Shown here: positions 1-8,487 of the stretch, one piece after another
Layout of the letters: the number at the start of each line of letters is the position of its first letter
How positions within the stretch are numbered: the stretch's first letter is position 1
Translations under genes and position numbers: made by a program
Origin: Umezawaea tangerina
GTDB taxonomy: Bacteria > Actinomycetota > Actinomycetes > Mycobacteriales > Pseudonocardiaceae
Length of the DNA stretch: 64,000 nt
Assembly (NCBI RefSeq): GCF_003002815.1
Contig: NZ_PVTF01000002.1
Span: forward strand, 248,001 to 312,000
Direction: 5' to 3'
The notes under the pieces: generated by a model
What the model was told of the DNA's origin: nothing
Databases searched by the model: none
Seen by the model: the letters and a program-made list of their open reading frames with translations, nothing else

Positions 1-64
1 GGTCGCGTCACCAAACGCCGTCGATCTCGTTGTGCACCAGCCACAACGATGCGTCGGAGGTGCT

Positions 65-1222
65 GTGCGGGACCACCGGATGACCGCGGTCGCGCTGCGG
101 GTGATGGCCGCGATGGCCGCCGACGACCAAGTCGTGACCAGGGTGGTCGGGGCCGCACGCGAGAACTCCCCCGAGGTCGCCCGCCTGCCGGAGGCGGAGA
201 ACCGCAGGCACATCGCCACCCTGCTCACCGCCGGGGCCGCCCACCTGCGGGGCGGCGACGGCGACTTCTCCGCCGCCGAGGCGCTGGGCGCCGACCGCGC
301 GGCGCAGGGCGTCTCGATCGCCGGTCTGCTGCGCGGGGTGCACGCGGGCCGCGCGGAGGTGATCCGCGCCGGGGTGGAGTTCGCCCGCGCGACGGGGGTG
401 GACGACTCCACGATCCTCGACTTCATCGTGGACGTGGACTCCTACGTCGCCGCGGTCGAGCGGCACATCATCAGCAGCTACCACACCGCCGAGCTTCAAC
501 TGTCCCGCACGGCCCGCGACCTCAACACCCAGGTGCTGCGCGGACTCCTGGTGCCGGACGGCGCTTTCCCCGACGCGGCCGAGCTGGGCCGGGTGGGGCT
601 GCGACCGGAAAGCCGCTACCACTGCGTGGTCTCCGACGTCACCGATCCGAGCCGCGCCAGGTCGCTCGAGCAGCGGTGGCAGCGCTCCGGCGGCGTGTAC
701 GGACTGGTCGAGGGGCGGCTCACGGGTGTCGGCCCGCACCCGCCGTGCGGTCCGGACGACGACGCGCCGCTGCTCGTCACGTCCCCCGCCGCGCCGTTGA
801 CGTCGCTGCGCGGGATGTACCCCCTGTGCGTGCAGGCCCTGGCCGTCGCCTCGGCCCGCCGGGCCCGCGGCACCCACCCGCTCACCGACCTGGCGGCCGA
901 GACGGCGCTGGCCGCCCACCCCGCCCTGGCTGCCACCCTGACCGACGACCTCCTGCGGCCGCTCGACCCGAAGAGCGGCTTCCACCACGAGCTCGTCACG
1001 ACCGCGTTGTGCTACCTCGACCACGGCCGCCGGATCGGTACCGCGGCCGCCGTGCTGCACATCCACCCCAACACCGTGCGCTACCGCCTCGACCGGTTGG
1101 CGGAGCTCACCGACGTCGACCTCAACGGCGTCGCGCACCCCCACCGCTCCCACGTGCTCACCACGGTGCACACGTGGTGGGCGCTGCGCACCTGGCTCGA
1201 CCGCGGCGCGAAGGGGAGGTGA
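65..1222 (+). CDS. PucR-type transcriptional regulator (CdaR/HTH_30 family)
   Basis: A 385-residue regulator of the PucR/CdaR group, which control purine, amino-acid or aromatic catabolism genes. The C-terminus carries the diagnostic HTH_30 domain (around residues 310-380, containing IHPNTVRYRLDRLAELT). The middle is the GGDEF-like region of the family and the N-terminus the usual helical sensing part. The frame is open to the window edge, but GTG at 65 has a GGAGG ribosome site at 56-60, so I start there; ATG at 80 is an alternative with a poorer site. It converges with the NmrA-like gene, 3 bp apart. Its targets cannot be read from the sequence; the adjacent aromatic operon is a reasonable guess. 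Confidence 0.85.
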   Translation: MRDHRMTAVALRVMAAMAADDQVVTRVVGAARENSPEVARLPEAENRRHIATLLTAGAAHLRGGDGDFSAAEALGADRAAQGVSIAGLLRGVHAGRAEVIRAGVEFARATGVDDSTILDFIVDVDSYVAAVERHIISSYHTAELQLSRTARDLNTQVLRGLLVPDGAFPDAAELGRVGLRPESRYHCVVSDVTDPSRARSLEQRWQRSGGVYGLVEGRLTGVGPHPPCGPDDDAPLLVTSPAAPLTSLRGMYPLCVQALAVASARRARGTHPLTDLAAETALAAHPALAATLTDDLLRPLDPKSGFHHELVTTALCYLDHGRRIGTAAAVLHIHPNTVRYRLDRLAELTDVDLNGVAHPHRSHVLTTVHTWWALRTWLDRGAKGR

Positions 1223-1225
1223 ACC

Positions 1226-2149
1226 TCAGGCGTCGGCCCGCCAGTTCTCCCGCGCCCACGTCTCGAAACCGGTGAGCGGGATGCCCAGCTCCCTGCCGTA
1301 CTCGGGCCTCGCGGGCTGTCCGGTGGTGTTCAACCGCTCGTGCGACGCGCCCATCGGGGGCATCCCGGCGGCGAGCGCCTGCTCCTCGGTCATGTCGGGC
1401 GCCGCCAGCGGCGTGCCCAGCACGCGGGAGAGGACCTCGGCGATCTCCGCCATCGACAGGTGGTCGCTGGCGAACTCCAGCTCGACGCCGTCGAACCGCA
1501 CGGGGTCGGCGATGGCCGCGGCCGCCGCCCTGCCGATGTCCTCGACCGCGGCCAGCGACAGCCGGGTGCCCGGCTTCAGCACGCTGACCAGCCCTCCCTC
1601 GACCCCGCGCGGGAACAGGAAACCCATGGAGGGCAGGAAGTTCTCCATGAAGAAGCCCGGCTTCAGGATCGTCCAGTGCTCGAACCCGGCCTCGCGGACC
1701 CGGTCCTGGACCGCGGCCTTGGCGTCCATCGACCGCGTCATCGAGGACCAGCGACTCTCCGTCCACTGAGGACCTTCGCGGTGCCGGCCCGCACCGGTCA
1801 CCGAGGTGTGCACGAACTGCGGCACACCGGCGGCCTTCGCGCCCTCGACGAGGTTGGTGCCCTGGGCGACCTCGCCGTCGAAGTCGAAGCCCTCCCCGGT
1901 GAAGGGGGGCATCTGCACGGAGAAGACCGCGCGGGCGCCCTTGGCCGCCAGCGCCACGGAGTCGCGGTCGCCCAGGTCGCCCACGACCAGCTCGGCGCCC
2001 AGCGCCCGGACCGCCTCGGCCCGGTCGGAGGCCGGGTCGCGCACGAGGGCCCGGACGGGGATCCCCGCCGCGATCAGGGCGCGGGCCGTGGCACCGCCCT
2101 GCCTGCCGGTGGCACCGGTGACCAGGACGGGCGCGGAATCGGTGGACAT
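1226..2149 (-). CDS. NmrA-like NAD(P)-binding protein
   Basis: A 307-residue atypical short-chain dehydrogenase of the NmrA/HSCARG type. A Rossmann motif VTGATGRQGG lies near the N-terminus, followed by a VRDP stretch typical of NADP-preferring members. Such proteins are redox sensors or quinone/aldehyde reductases; the substrate here is unknown. I start at ATG 2149 because a GAGGAG ribosome site precedes it; a longer in-frame start at 2176 would lie inside the upstream palindrome. It is last in the aromatic operon but has its own promoter at 2204-2232 overlapped by a 41-bp inverted repeat, so it is probably also controlled separately. Confidence 0.85.
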   Translation of the reverse strand: MSTDSAPVLVTGATGRQGGATARALIAAGIPVRALVRDPASDRAEAVRALGAELVVGDLGDRDSVALAAKGARAVFSVQMPPFTGEGFDFDGEVAQGTNLVEGAKAAGVPQFVHTSVTGAGRHREGPQWTESRWSSMTRSMDAKAAVQDRVREAGFEHWTILKPGFFMENFLPSMGFLFPRGVEGGLVSVLKPGTRLSLAAVEDIGRAAAAAIADPVRFDGVELEFASDHLSMAEIAEVLSRVLGTPLAAPDMTEEQALAAGMPPMGASHERLNTTGQPARPEYGRELGIPLTGFETWARENWRADA

Positions 2150-2164
2150 GCTGCTCCTCGGGGG

Positions 2165-2205
2165 GTTCGGCAACAAACGGCGGGGTCCGCCGCTTGTTGC
2201 CGAAC
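2165..2205. promoter_or_regulatory. 41-bp near-perfect inverted repeat: operator or attenuating hairpin
   Basis: The outer arms GTTCGGCAACAA (2165-2176) and TTGTTGCCGAAC (2194-2205) are perfect. The inner arms CGGCGG (2178-2183) and CCGCCG (2187-2192) share the same centre at 2185. The only unpaired positions are 2177/2193 and the central triplet. The repeat touches the -10 box of the promoter at 2204-2232 and covers the expected transcription start. It also lies 39 bp past the stop of the upstream NmrA-like gene, so it could fold as a terminator of read-through RNA. Confidence 0.7.
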
Positions 2206-2232
2206 AATACGGCGGCCCCCGCCACTTAGCAA
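2204..2232 (-). promoter_or_regulatory. Sigma-70-type promoter of the NmrA-like gene
   Basis: On the minus strand, TTGCTA (2232-2227) and TATTGT (2209-2204) are separated by 17 bp. The predicted start is near 2197, giving a leader of about 48 nt with a GAGGAG ribosome site before ATG 2149. Confidence 0.6.
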
Positions 2233-2243
2233 GCCGCCCCGGA

Positions 2244-3131
2244 TCAGCTCACCATGGACCCGTGGGTGAACGCGCCCGCCGTCACGGCCTCCGCGACGCA
2301 CACCTCGACACCCCGAGGCTCCACCCCGAGAACCTGCCGGATGTCGTCCGTCACGAACGCCGACGCACCGCCGCGGAACAGCTCGTACATCTCGCCGACG
2401 TGCCGGACCTCCCACTCCGGCAGACCGCGCCCCACCAACGAGTCCCGGACCGCGTCGAGGCCGACGTCCACGACGGTCACCGGCGTGCCGGTCCCGGCCG
2501 ATACCAGGTCGGCCAGCTCCTGGTAGGTGACGGCCCGAGGACCGGTCAGCACCAGCGTCCTCCCGTCCCACGCGTCGCTCGTGAGCGCCCGCGCGGCCAC
2601 CGCGCCGACGTCCCGCGCGTCCACCAGGCTGATCGCCGCGGTGCCGAGCGGGTTCGGCAGCACACCGGTGGTGCGCAACGCGCCCGCGACCGCCTGGTTC
2701 ACGATCACCTGGCCGAACCCGTTGGGGCGCAGCACGACGAACGGCTGTCCCCCGGCGCGCAGGACCTGCTCGACCTCCCAGTGCTGCCGTCCGACGAGCG
2801 GTCCGTCCGGCACGACCGACGTGCTCGTCGCGGACAGCTTCACGACGCGCAGCGGCGCGCCCCGCAGGGTCCGCAGGACCCTCTGCTGCGTGTCGGCCAT
2901 GTCCAGTCCGTGCGGGGAGAGCAGGAGAAGCGACTCCACCCCTTCGGCGGCGGCGAGCAGGCCCTTCTCGTCGAGCGGGTCCCACCCGACGACCTCGACC
3001 GCGTCCGGCAGCACCGACCGCGCGCGGTCGGCGTCGCGGGCCAGCACCCGGACCTCCGTCCCGCCCTCCAGCAACGACGACACGACGTGGGGCCCGATGT
3101 TCCCGGTGGCGCCCAAAAGCAGTGCGGACAT
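2244..3131 (-). CDS. NAD(P)H-binding NmrA/SDR-a5-like protein
   Basis: A 295-residue atypical SDR with the N-terminal motif LLLGATGNIGPHVV and a VLARDADRAR loop for cofactor 2'-phosphate recognition. Around the middle is a LRPNGFGQV stretch seen in NmrA/azoreductase-like proteins (QorB/YtfG type). A quinone or hydroxyquinone reductase role would suit an aromatic operon, but this is inference. ATG 3131 is chosen because an AAGGAG lies upstream and the Rossmann motif then begins at the usual position; the longer frame to 3197 adds unrelated residues. It follows the acetoacetyl-CoA synthetase after a 99-bp gap containing a small hairpin, so transcription may be partly independent. Confidence 0.83.
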   Translation of the reverse strand: MSALLLGATGNIGPHVVSSLLEGGTEVRVLARDADRARSVLPDAVEVVGWDPLDEKGLLAAAEGVESLLLLSPHGLDMADTQQRVLRTLRGAPLRVVKLSATSTSVVPDGPLVGRQHWEVEQVLRAGGQPFVVLRPNGFGQVIVNQAVAGALRTTGVLPNPLGTAAISLVDARDVGAVAARALTSDAWDGRTLVLTGPRAVTYQELADLVSAGTGTPVTVVDVGLDAVRDSLVGRGLPEWEVRHVGEMYELFRGGASAFVTDDIRQVLGVEPRGVEVCVAEAVTAGAFTHGSMVS

Positions 3132-3160
3132 GGGTGTTCCCTTGCTCCTTCGTGGATGGC

Positions 3161-3177
3161 GGGACCGCGTCGGTCCC
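3161..3177. terminator. Short GC hairpin between acetoacetyl-CoA synthetase and NmrA-like genes
   Basis: Perfect 7-bp arms GGGACCG and CGGTCCC with a 3-nt loop, 54 bp past the synthetase stop. There is no T-run. It could be a weak terminator or a processing or operator site. Confidence 0.35.
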
Positions 3178-3230
3178 GTGGTCACGGGCCTCGGCATCGG
3201 GGCCCGCGCGGTGGTCGTGCTCCGGGCGGG

Positions 3231-5186
3231 TCAGGACTCCGCGGCGCCGGACGCCGGGTTCCGGGCGAGCCGGGCGTAGAAGTCGAGCAGCGCGGGGTCG
3301 TCCACGGCGCCGCGGTCGAGCGCCCGCTCGACCGGCACGCCCTGAAGCAGGCGCTTGACCGGCACTTCGAGCTTCTTGCCGGTGCGGGTGTGCGGGATGC
3401 CCGGCACCGCGATCACGTCGTCGGGCACGTGCCGCGGCGACGCCTCGGCGCGGATGGCGGCGGTGATCCGGTCCCGCAACGGCCCGTCGAGCACGACGCC
3501 GTCCTCCAGCACGACGAACAGCGGCATCCAGTACCCGCCGTCGGCCAGCTCCGCTCCGATCACCAGCGCCTCGCGGATGCCGGGCAGCTTCTCCACCACG
3601 GCGTACACGTCCGCGCTGCCGAGCCGGACGCCGTGCCGGTTGAGCGTGGAGTCCGACCGCCCGCTGATGACGACGCCACCGCGCCCGGTCACGGTCATCC
3701 AGTCGCCGTGCCGCCACACGCCGGGGTAGGTCGCGAAGTACGCCTCCCGGTACCGGGTGCCGTCCGGGTCGTCCCAGAACGCCACCGGCATCGACGGCAT
3801 CGGCCTGGTGACGACGAGCTCGCCCACCTCGTCCACCACCGGCTTCCCGTCGGCGTCCCAGGCCTCCAGCGCGACGCCCAGCATCGGCGCGGAGATCTCC
3901 CCCGGCCACACCGGTGTGGTCGGGGCACTGCCGGCGAAGCCGCTGACCACGTCGGTGCCACCGCTGGTGGAGACGAGCTGCACCGACGGGCCGACGTGCT
4001 CGGAGACCCAGGAGTAGCAGGACACGGGCAGCGGCGCGCCGGTGCTCCCCACCACCCGCAGCGCGCCGAGGTCGAGCGCCGACGGTTCGACGCCGGCCTT
4101 GGCGCACGCCAGCAGGTAGCCGGGGCTCACGCCGAGCACCGAGACGCGGTGCTCCTCCGCGAGCCGCCAGAGCCGGTCCGGGCCGGGGAACACCGGGCTG
4201 CCGTCGTAGAGGACGACGGTGGCGTCGACCAGCAGCCCGGAGACGACGAGGTTCCACATCATCCAGTTCGTCGTCGTGTACCAGAAGAACCGCTCGCCGG
4301 GGCGGAGGTCGTTGTGCAGCCCCATGAGCTTGAGGTGCTCCAGCAGGACGCCGCCGTGGCCGTGCACGATCCCCTTCGGCGCCCCGGTGGTGCCGGAGGA
4401 GAACAGCACCCACAGCGGCGCGTCGAAGTCCACCCGCTCGAACGCCGGCGGCGCCGGGGTGGCGACGGCCTCCGCCCAGGGCACCATCGTCGGGTCGCCG
4501 GACGTGCCCACGTGGTCGACCAGCACCGTCGCCCGAAGGGTCGGCAGCAGGTCGCGCAGCCGGGCCGCGGCGGCCCGCCGGTCGTGGACGCGGCCGTTGA
4601 ACCGGTACCCGTCGGCCGCCACGAGCACGGTCGGTGCGAGCTGGCCGAACCGCGCCGCGGCACCGTCCGCGCCGTAGTCCTGCCCGCACACCGACCAGAC
4701 CGCGCCGAGGCTCGCGGTGGCGAGGAACGCGACCACGGCCGGTGCCGCGTTGGGCAGGTAGCCGACCACCCGGTCGCCGGGACCGACGCCCTGCCCGCGC
4801 AGCCATCCGGCGAACGCGGCCACCCTGGAGCGCAGCTCCGGCCAGTCCACCGACGTGGTCGTGCCGTCCTCGGTGACCGCGATCAGGGCGGGCCCGTCGC
4901 CGCCGCCGCGCAGGACGTGCTCGGCGTAGTTGAGCCGGGCGCCGGGGAACCAGCGGGCGCCGGGCATCGGCTCGTCGTCCAGCACCCGGTCGAACCCGTT
5001 GTCCGACCGGACGTCGAAGTACTCCCAGACCTCGCCCCAGAAGCCTTCGAGGTCCTCGACCGACCACTTCCACAGCTCGCGGTAGTCCGCCATCGACCGG
5101 CCGGTCACGGCCTCCGCCCGGCAGGTGAACCGGATGATCGACGCGTCGGGGTCGGGGTCCGGCCGCCAGACCGGTCCCGCGCTCAC
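3231..5186 (-). CDS. Acetoacetate-CoA ligase (acetoacetyl-CoA synthetase)
   Basis: A 651-residue cytoplasmic acyl-adenylating enzyme making acetoacetyl-CoA from acetoacetate, ATP and CoA. The N-terminal ACS domain (WRPDPD...YRELWKWSVEDLEGFW) is characteristic of this subfamily. The phosphate loop is LFSSGTTGAPKG, and the C-terminal TGKKLEVP motif holds the adenylation lysine (about K604). Length and order match AacS. The GTG start at 5186 overlaps the hydroxylase stop as GTGA. The open frame runs on to 6686 but that part is out-of-frame hydroxylase sequence. FAH-type hydrolases release acetoacetate or similar keto acids, so this enzyme probably feeds the ring-fission product into central metabolism. 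Confidence 0.93.
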   Translation of the reverse strand: MSAGPVWRPDPDPDASIIRFTCRAEAVTGRSMADYRELWKWSVEDLEGFWGEVWEYFDVRSDNGFDRVLDDEPMPGARWFPGARLNYAEHVLRGGGDGPALIAVTEDGTTTSVDWPELRSRVAAFAGWLRGQGVGPGDRVVGYLPNAAPAVVAFLATASLGAVWSVCGQDYGADGAAARFGQLAPTVLVAADGYRFNGRVHDRRAAAARLRDLLPTLRATVLVDHVGTSGDPTMVPWAEAVATPAPPAFERVDFDAPLWVLFSSGTTGAPKGIVHGHGGVLLEHLKLMGLHNDLRPGERFFWYTTTNWMMWNLVVSGLLVDATVVLYDGSPVFPGPDRLWRLAEEHRVSVLGVSPGYLLACAKAGVEPSALDLGALRVVGSTGAPLPVSCYSWVSEHVGPSVQLVSTSGGTDVVSGFAGSAPTTPVWPGEISAPMLGVALEAWDADGKPVVDEVGELVVTRPMPSMPVAFWDDPDGTRYREAYFATYPGVWRHGDWMTVTGRGGVVISGRSDSTLNRHGVRLGSADVYAVVEKLPGIREALVIGAELADGGYWMPLFVVLEDGVVLDGPLRDRITAAIRAEASPRHVPDDVIAVPGIPHTRTGKKLEVPVKRLLQGVPVERALDRGAVDDPALLDFYARLARNPASGAAES

Positions 5187-6700
5187 CGGGTCTCCAGCGC
5201 GACCGGCCGCGGCAGCCGGGCGAGCAGGTCGGCGACGACTTCCACGAGGGCGACCCGCGTCTCCGCCGCGCCGAACGCGTAGTGGTCGGGCCGGATGACG
5301 ACGCCGACGTGACCGGGCGGCACCAGCACCCCGTCGGCCACGTACAGCAGCACCGCGCCGAGCGCTTCCAGCCGAGCCGCCTGGTCGTCGGACAGCACCT
5401 CCCGCGGGTCGACCGTGGCGGCGACCACGACGGCCTGCCCGACCAGGTCGTCGAGCGGCCCGGTGCGCCCGTCGAGCGTCAGCAGCGGCTGGGGGCTCAG
5501 CACGCCCGCGCCCGCCGCGTCCCGGCCCACGACACCACCGGTCAGCGTGGAGGGCGGGATCGGCGGCAGGACCCGCGCCGGGTCGGCGTCGTGGGCCAGC
5601 ATGAAGGCGTCGCGCTGCGCCGCCGCCTCGGCGTCTGCCACGCAGATGACCTTCCCCAGCTCCACCGACATGGCGATCGCGTGCTGGACGTGGGCCCGCC
5701 GCTCGACCTGGTAGGTGTCCAGCAGGGCGGGGTCGACCACCCCGCCGAGCACGAGGTCGAGCTTCCACGCCAGGTTGGCGGCGTCGCGGATGCCCGAGCA
5801 CATGCCCTGCCCCGCGAACGGCGGCATGAGGTGGGCGGCGTCCCCCGCGATCAGCAGCCTGCCCTCCCGCCACCGGTCGGCCAGCCGGGCCTGGAACGTG
5901 TAGACGGCGTGCCGCTCCAGGACGGCCGTCTCCGGCGTGACGTCCCAGGGTGCGAGCAGCCGCCACGCGGTGGCCTCGTCGCCCAGTTCGGCGGCGGACT
6001 CGCCGGGCAGCCGCATGAACTCCCAGCGGCGCCTGCCGGGGCCGCCGGAGACCGCGGTGGTCGGTCGCGCCGGGTCGCAGACCTGGACGTTCGTCGGGTC
6101 CCACGGGCGGTGCACGTGCGGGACCACGTCGACGACCAGCCAGTCGTAGAAGTAGCCGAGGTCGGTGACCGGGGTGCCCATGCGGTCGCGGACCAGGCTG
6201 TTGGCGCCGTCGCACCCGACCACCCAGGCGGCCCGCACGCGGGTCGGCCCGTCCGGTGCGTCGACGAGCAGGATGACCCCGTCCTCGCCCGCGTCGAGGT
6301 CGGTCACGGTGTGGCCGGTCAGCACGGTCACCGACTCGTGGGCTCCGGCCGCGGCGAGCAACGCCCGTTCCAGGTCGGGCTGGTGGAACATCGTGGCGGT
6401 CGGCCAGCCCGACGGCCCGGTGCCGGACCAGTCGAACCTGAGCAGGCACCGCCCGTCGGCGTTGCGCCACTCGTACACGGAGGCGGGCTCGCCGTGGGCG
6501 CGGACGGCCTCGCCGACGCCCGCCTCGGCCAGGACCCGCGCGGTCTCGTCGTCGAAGTGCACCGCGCGCGGCAGCGGGTACGGCCGGGGCCTGCGCTCCA
6601 GCACGACGACCCGGTGGCCGCGGCGGCCCAGCAGGGACGCCAGCGCGAGGCCCACCGGGCCCGCGCCGACGACCGCCACGTCGCACTCGACGTCAGTCAC
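5183..6700 (-). CDS. FAD-dependent aromatic hydroxylase (MhpA-like)
   Basis: A 505-residue flavoprotein monooxygenase of the MhpA/PheA group. These use NAD(P)H and O2 to add an ortho hydroxyl to a phenolic ring before ring fission. Visible motifs are the N-terminal dinucleotide fold VVGAGPVGLALASLL, the CDGANS motif and the FAD-binding GDAAHLMPPFAGQGM with the following DAANLAWKL helix. The closest pattern is 3-(3-hydroxyphenyl)propionate hydroxylase, but the substrate cannot be fixed from sequence. The GTG start at 6700 overlaps the dioxygenase stop by 8 nt. It lies between ring-cleaving dioxygenase and CoA ligase, consistent with producing the catechol for the dioxygenase. Confidence 0.9.
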   Translation of the reverse strand: MTDVECDVAVVGAGPVGLALASLLGRRGHRVVVLERRPRPYPLPRAVHFDDETARVLAEAGVGEAVRAHGEPASVYEWRNADGRCLLRFDWSGTGPSGWPTATMFHQPDLERALLAAAGAHESVTVLTGHTVTDLDAGEDGVILLVDAPDGPTRVRAAWVVGCDGANSLVRDRMGTPVTDLGYFYDWLVVDVVPHVHRPWDPTNVQVCDPARPTTAVSGGPGRRRWEFMRLPGESAAELGDEATAWRLLAPWDVTPETAVLERHAVYTFQARLADRWREGRLLIAGDAAHLMPPFAGQGMCSGIRDAANLAWKLDLVLGGVVDPALLDTYQVERRAHVQHAIAMSVELGKVICVADAEAAAQRDAFMLAHDADPARVLPPIPPSTLTGGVVGRDAAGAGVLSPQPLLTLDGRTGPLDDLVGQAVVVAATVDPREVLSDDQAARLEALGAVLLYVADGVLVPPGHVGVVIRPDHYAFGAAETRVALVEVVADLLARLPRPVALETR

Positions 6701-7616
6701 TGTGGGCGCCGGTCATCAGCGCGGCGAGGTCCTCGGGAGCCAGGAACGACGGCGGCGGAGGCGGGCCCCAGTTGTAGAGGCCGTGCACGCCCTCCCAGAC
6801 GCCCGGCTTCCAGAGCGCGTCGTCGACGATGCAGTCGAGGTCCGAGTAGTACTCGGAGAAGTTGCCCGCCGGGTCGCGCAGGTACCAGAAGAAGTTGGAC
6901 CCGACGTGGTGGCGGCCCAGCCCCCAGACGTGGCGGCCGGGGTCGGCGGCGAGCATCGAGCTGGCGCCGCGGCCGACCTCGTCGACGTCGTCGACCTGCC
7001 ACGAGGTGTGGTGCAGGAACTGCAAAGGAGCCTGCTGCACCAGGACGTTGTGGTGGTCGGTCGAGCAGCGCAGGAACGCCGCGAGCCCGCGCACCGTGTC
7101 GCTGACCTTGAAGCCGAGGCCCTCGGTGAACAGGCGCTGGCTGGTCTCGACGTCGGTGGAGCCGAGCACGACGTGGCCGAGCTTGCGCGGCCGGACCCGG
7201 TCGGTGCGCAGCACGCCGTCGGCGCGGGCACCGACCCGGTCGTGGCGGCCCGGACCGTTGTACCGCGGCGCCGGGACCTCGGGCTGGACCAGCCGGGAGG
7301 CGATGGCCACCTCGACCCTGGTGCCGGTGCCCGGATCCAGGGTCGAGACCGACATGGCGGTGCGGGTGACCGGGAAACCGAGGCGTTCGAGGTCGGTCGC
7401 GACCCGGTCGAGGTCGTCCGGGTCGTCGGCACCGACCCCGAGCTCCAGCAGGCGCCGCCGGGCCGAGTCCGCCACGCGCAGCTGCTCGCCACCGTCCACG
7501 GTGGAGAAGGTGGTGCCCCCGGTCGTGGGCTGGAGGCCGAACTCGGCGTAGTACGCGGCGGTCTCGGCCACGTTCGGGACGCCCATGGTGATGGAGGTCA
7601 GGCGGTGCAGGGGCAT
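6693..7616 (-). CDS. Type I extradiol ring-cleavage dioxygenase (VOC fold)
   Basis: A 307-residue two-domain vicinal oxygen chelate protein that probably cleaves a catecholic ring next to its hydroxyls (meta fission). The C-terminal domain keeps a full Fe(II) triad: H148 (in GHVVLG), H203 (in HHTSWQVDD) and E255 (in FSEYYSD). The spacing is close to the His-His-Glu triad of biphenyl dioxygenase BphC. The N-terminal domain has the degenerate metal-free fold usual for the family. ATG 7616 starts 1 bp after the FAH-type gene stop; the upstream frame extension overlaps that gene and is rejected. Substrate unknown; the MhpA-like partner suggests a hydroxyphenyl-alkanoate or related catechol. Confidence 0.88.
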   Translation of the reverse strand: MPLHRLTSITMGVPNVAETAAYYAEFGLQPTTGGTTFSTVDGGEQLRVADSARRRLLELGVGADDPDDLDRVATDLERLGFPVTRTAMSVSTLDPGTGTRVEVAIASRLVQPEVPAPRYNGPGRHDRVGARADGVLRTDRVRPRKLGHVVLGSTDVETSQRLFTEGLGFKVSDTVRGLAAFLRCSTDHHNVLVQQAPLQFLHHTSWQVDDVDEVGRGASSMLAADPGRHVWGLGRHHVGSNFFWYLRDPAGNFSEYYSDLDCIVDDALWKPGVWEGVHGLYNWGPPPPPSFLAPEDLAALMTGAHSD

Positions 7617-7617
7617 G

Positions 7618-8487
7618 TCACATCTCCTTCGACGCGGCGACGAACTGCTGGTCGAGCTCACCGATGCCGGCGATCGTGCTGACGAGCCGGTCCCCCGGCT
7701 TGAGGAACCAGCGGGGGTCCCGTGCCGCGCCGACGCCGGCGGGAGTCCCGGTGAAGATCACGTCACCGGGCTCCAGCGGCAGCACGGCGGACAGCCTGGC
7801 GATCAGCTCGGGCACGGAGAACACGAGGTCGGCGGTGTTGCCCTTCTGGACGGACTCGCCGTTGACCGAGCACCCCAGGTCCAGGGCGTCCCGGTCCAGG
7901 CCCGCCACGACCAGCTCGTCCAGGGTGACCAGCCAGGGGCCCATCGGCGTGAAACCGGGGAAGGACTTGCCGAGGCTGAACTGCGGGGCCGGGCCGGCGA
8001 GCTGCGTCGTCCGCTCGGACAGGTCCTGCCCGGCGGTGATCCCGGCGACGTGGCTCCAGGCGTCCTCCGCGCTGACCCGGCTGGCGGTGCGGCCGATGAC
8101 GACGACCAGTTCGACCTCCCAGTCCACGGTCTCCCCCGGCAGCACGACCCGACCGCTCGGACCGGTGATCGAACCGCGGAACTTGGTGAAGACCGGCGGT
8201 GACTCCGGGAGGTCGAACCCGGCCTCGGCGGCGTGGTCGCGGTAGTTCATGCCGATCGCGAACAGCTGGCCGGGGCGCGGGACCGGGGCACCGAGCCGCT
8301 CGGGGTCGAACGGCACCGCCGCGGCGGAGTCGAGGTCGAGGGCCGCCGCCCAGTCGACGAACGCCTCCCAGCGGACGTAGACCTCCTGCGGGTCCGGGCC
8401 GAACTCGCCCCCGCTGGCGGTGGCGACGTCCACGGCCCCGCGGTCGGTGACCAGGACGAGCCTGCTGTCGAGGTTGCCGATGCGCAT
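7618..8487 (-). CDS. Fumarylacetoacetate hydrolase family protein
   Basis: A 289-residue FAH-superfamily enzyme, a cytoplasmic metal-dependent C-C hydrolase or decarboxylase. It shows IGMNYRDHA, the metal-binding DWEVELVVVIG segment, and the C-terminal GDVIFTGTPAGVG signature. Family members hydrolyse acylpyruvates or fumarylacetoacetate, or act as 2-hydroxyhepta-diene-dioate isomerases, so it probably processes the ring-fission product. ATG 8487 has an AGGAGAG ribosome site; the frame extends to 8598 but that part covers the divergent promoter region. It is first in the aromatic operon and divergent from the GntR gene, which probably controls it. Confidence 0.9.
   Translation of the reverse strand: MRIGNLDSRLVLVTDRGAVDVATASGGEFGPDPQEVYVRWEAFVDWAAALDLDSAAAVPFDPERLGAPVPRPGQLFAIGMNYRDHAAEAGFDLPESPPVFTKFRGSITGPSGRVVLPGETVDWEVELVVVIGRTASRVSAEDAWSHVAGITAGQDLSERTTQLAGPAPQFSLGKSFPGFTPMGPWLVTLDELVVAGLDRDALDLGCSVNGESVQKGNTADLVFSVPELIARLSAVLPLEPGDVIFTGTPAGVGAARDPRWFLKPGDRLVSTIAGIGELDQQFVAASKEM

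Noticed and set aside
1806-5282. A 1158-codon plus-strand open frame
   Set aside because: It is antisense to three genes with clear homology and has the low-complexity composition expected of a GC-rich shadow frame.
3231-6686. A single 1151-codon frame that would fuse extra sequence to the acetoacetyl-CoA synthetase
   Set aside because: The first part is arginine/proline-rich shadow translation of the hydroxylase gene; synthetase homology begins exactly at GTG 5186, which overlaps the hydroxylase stop.
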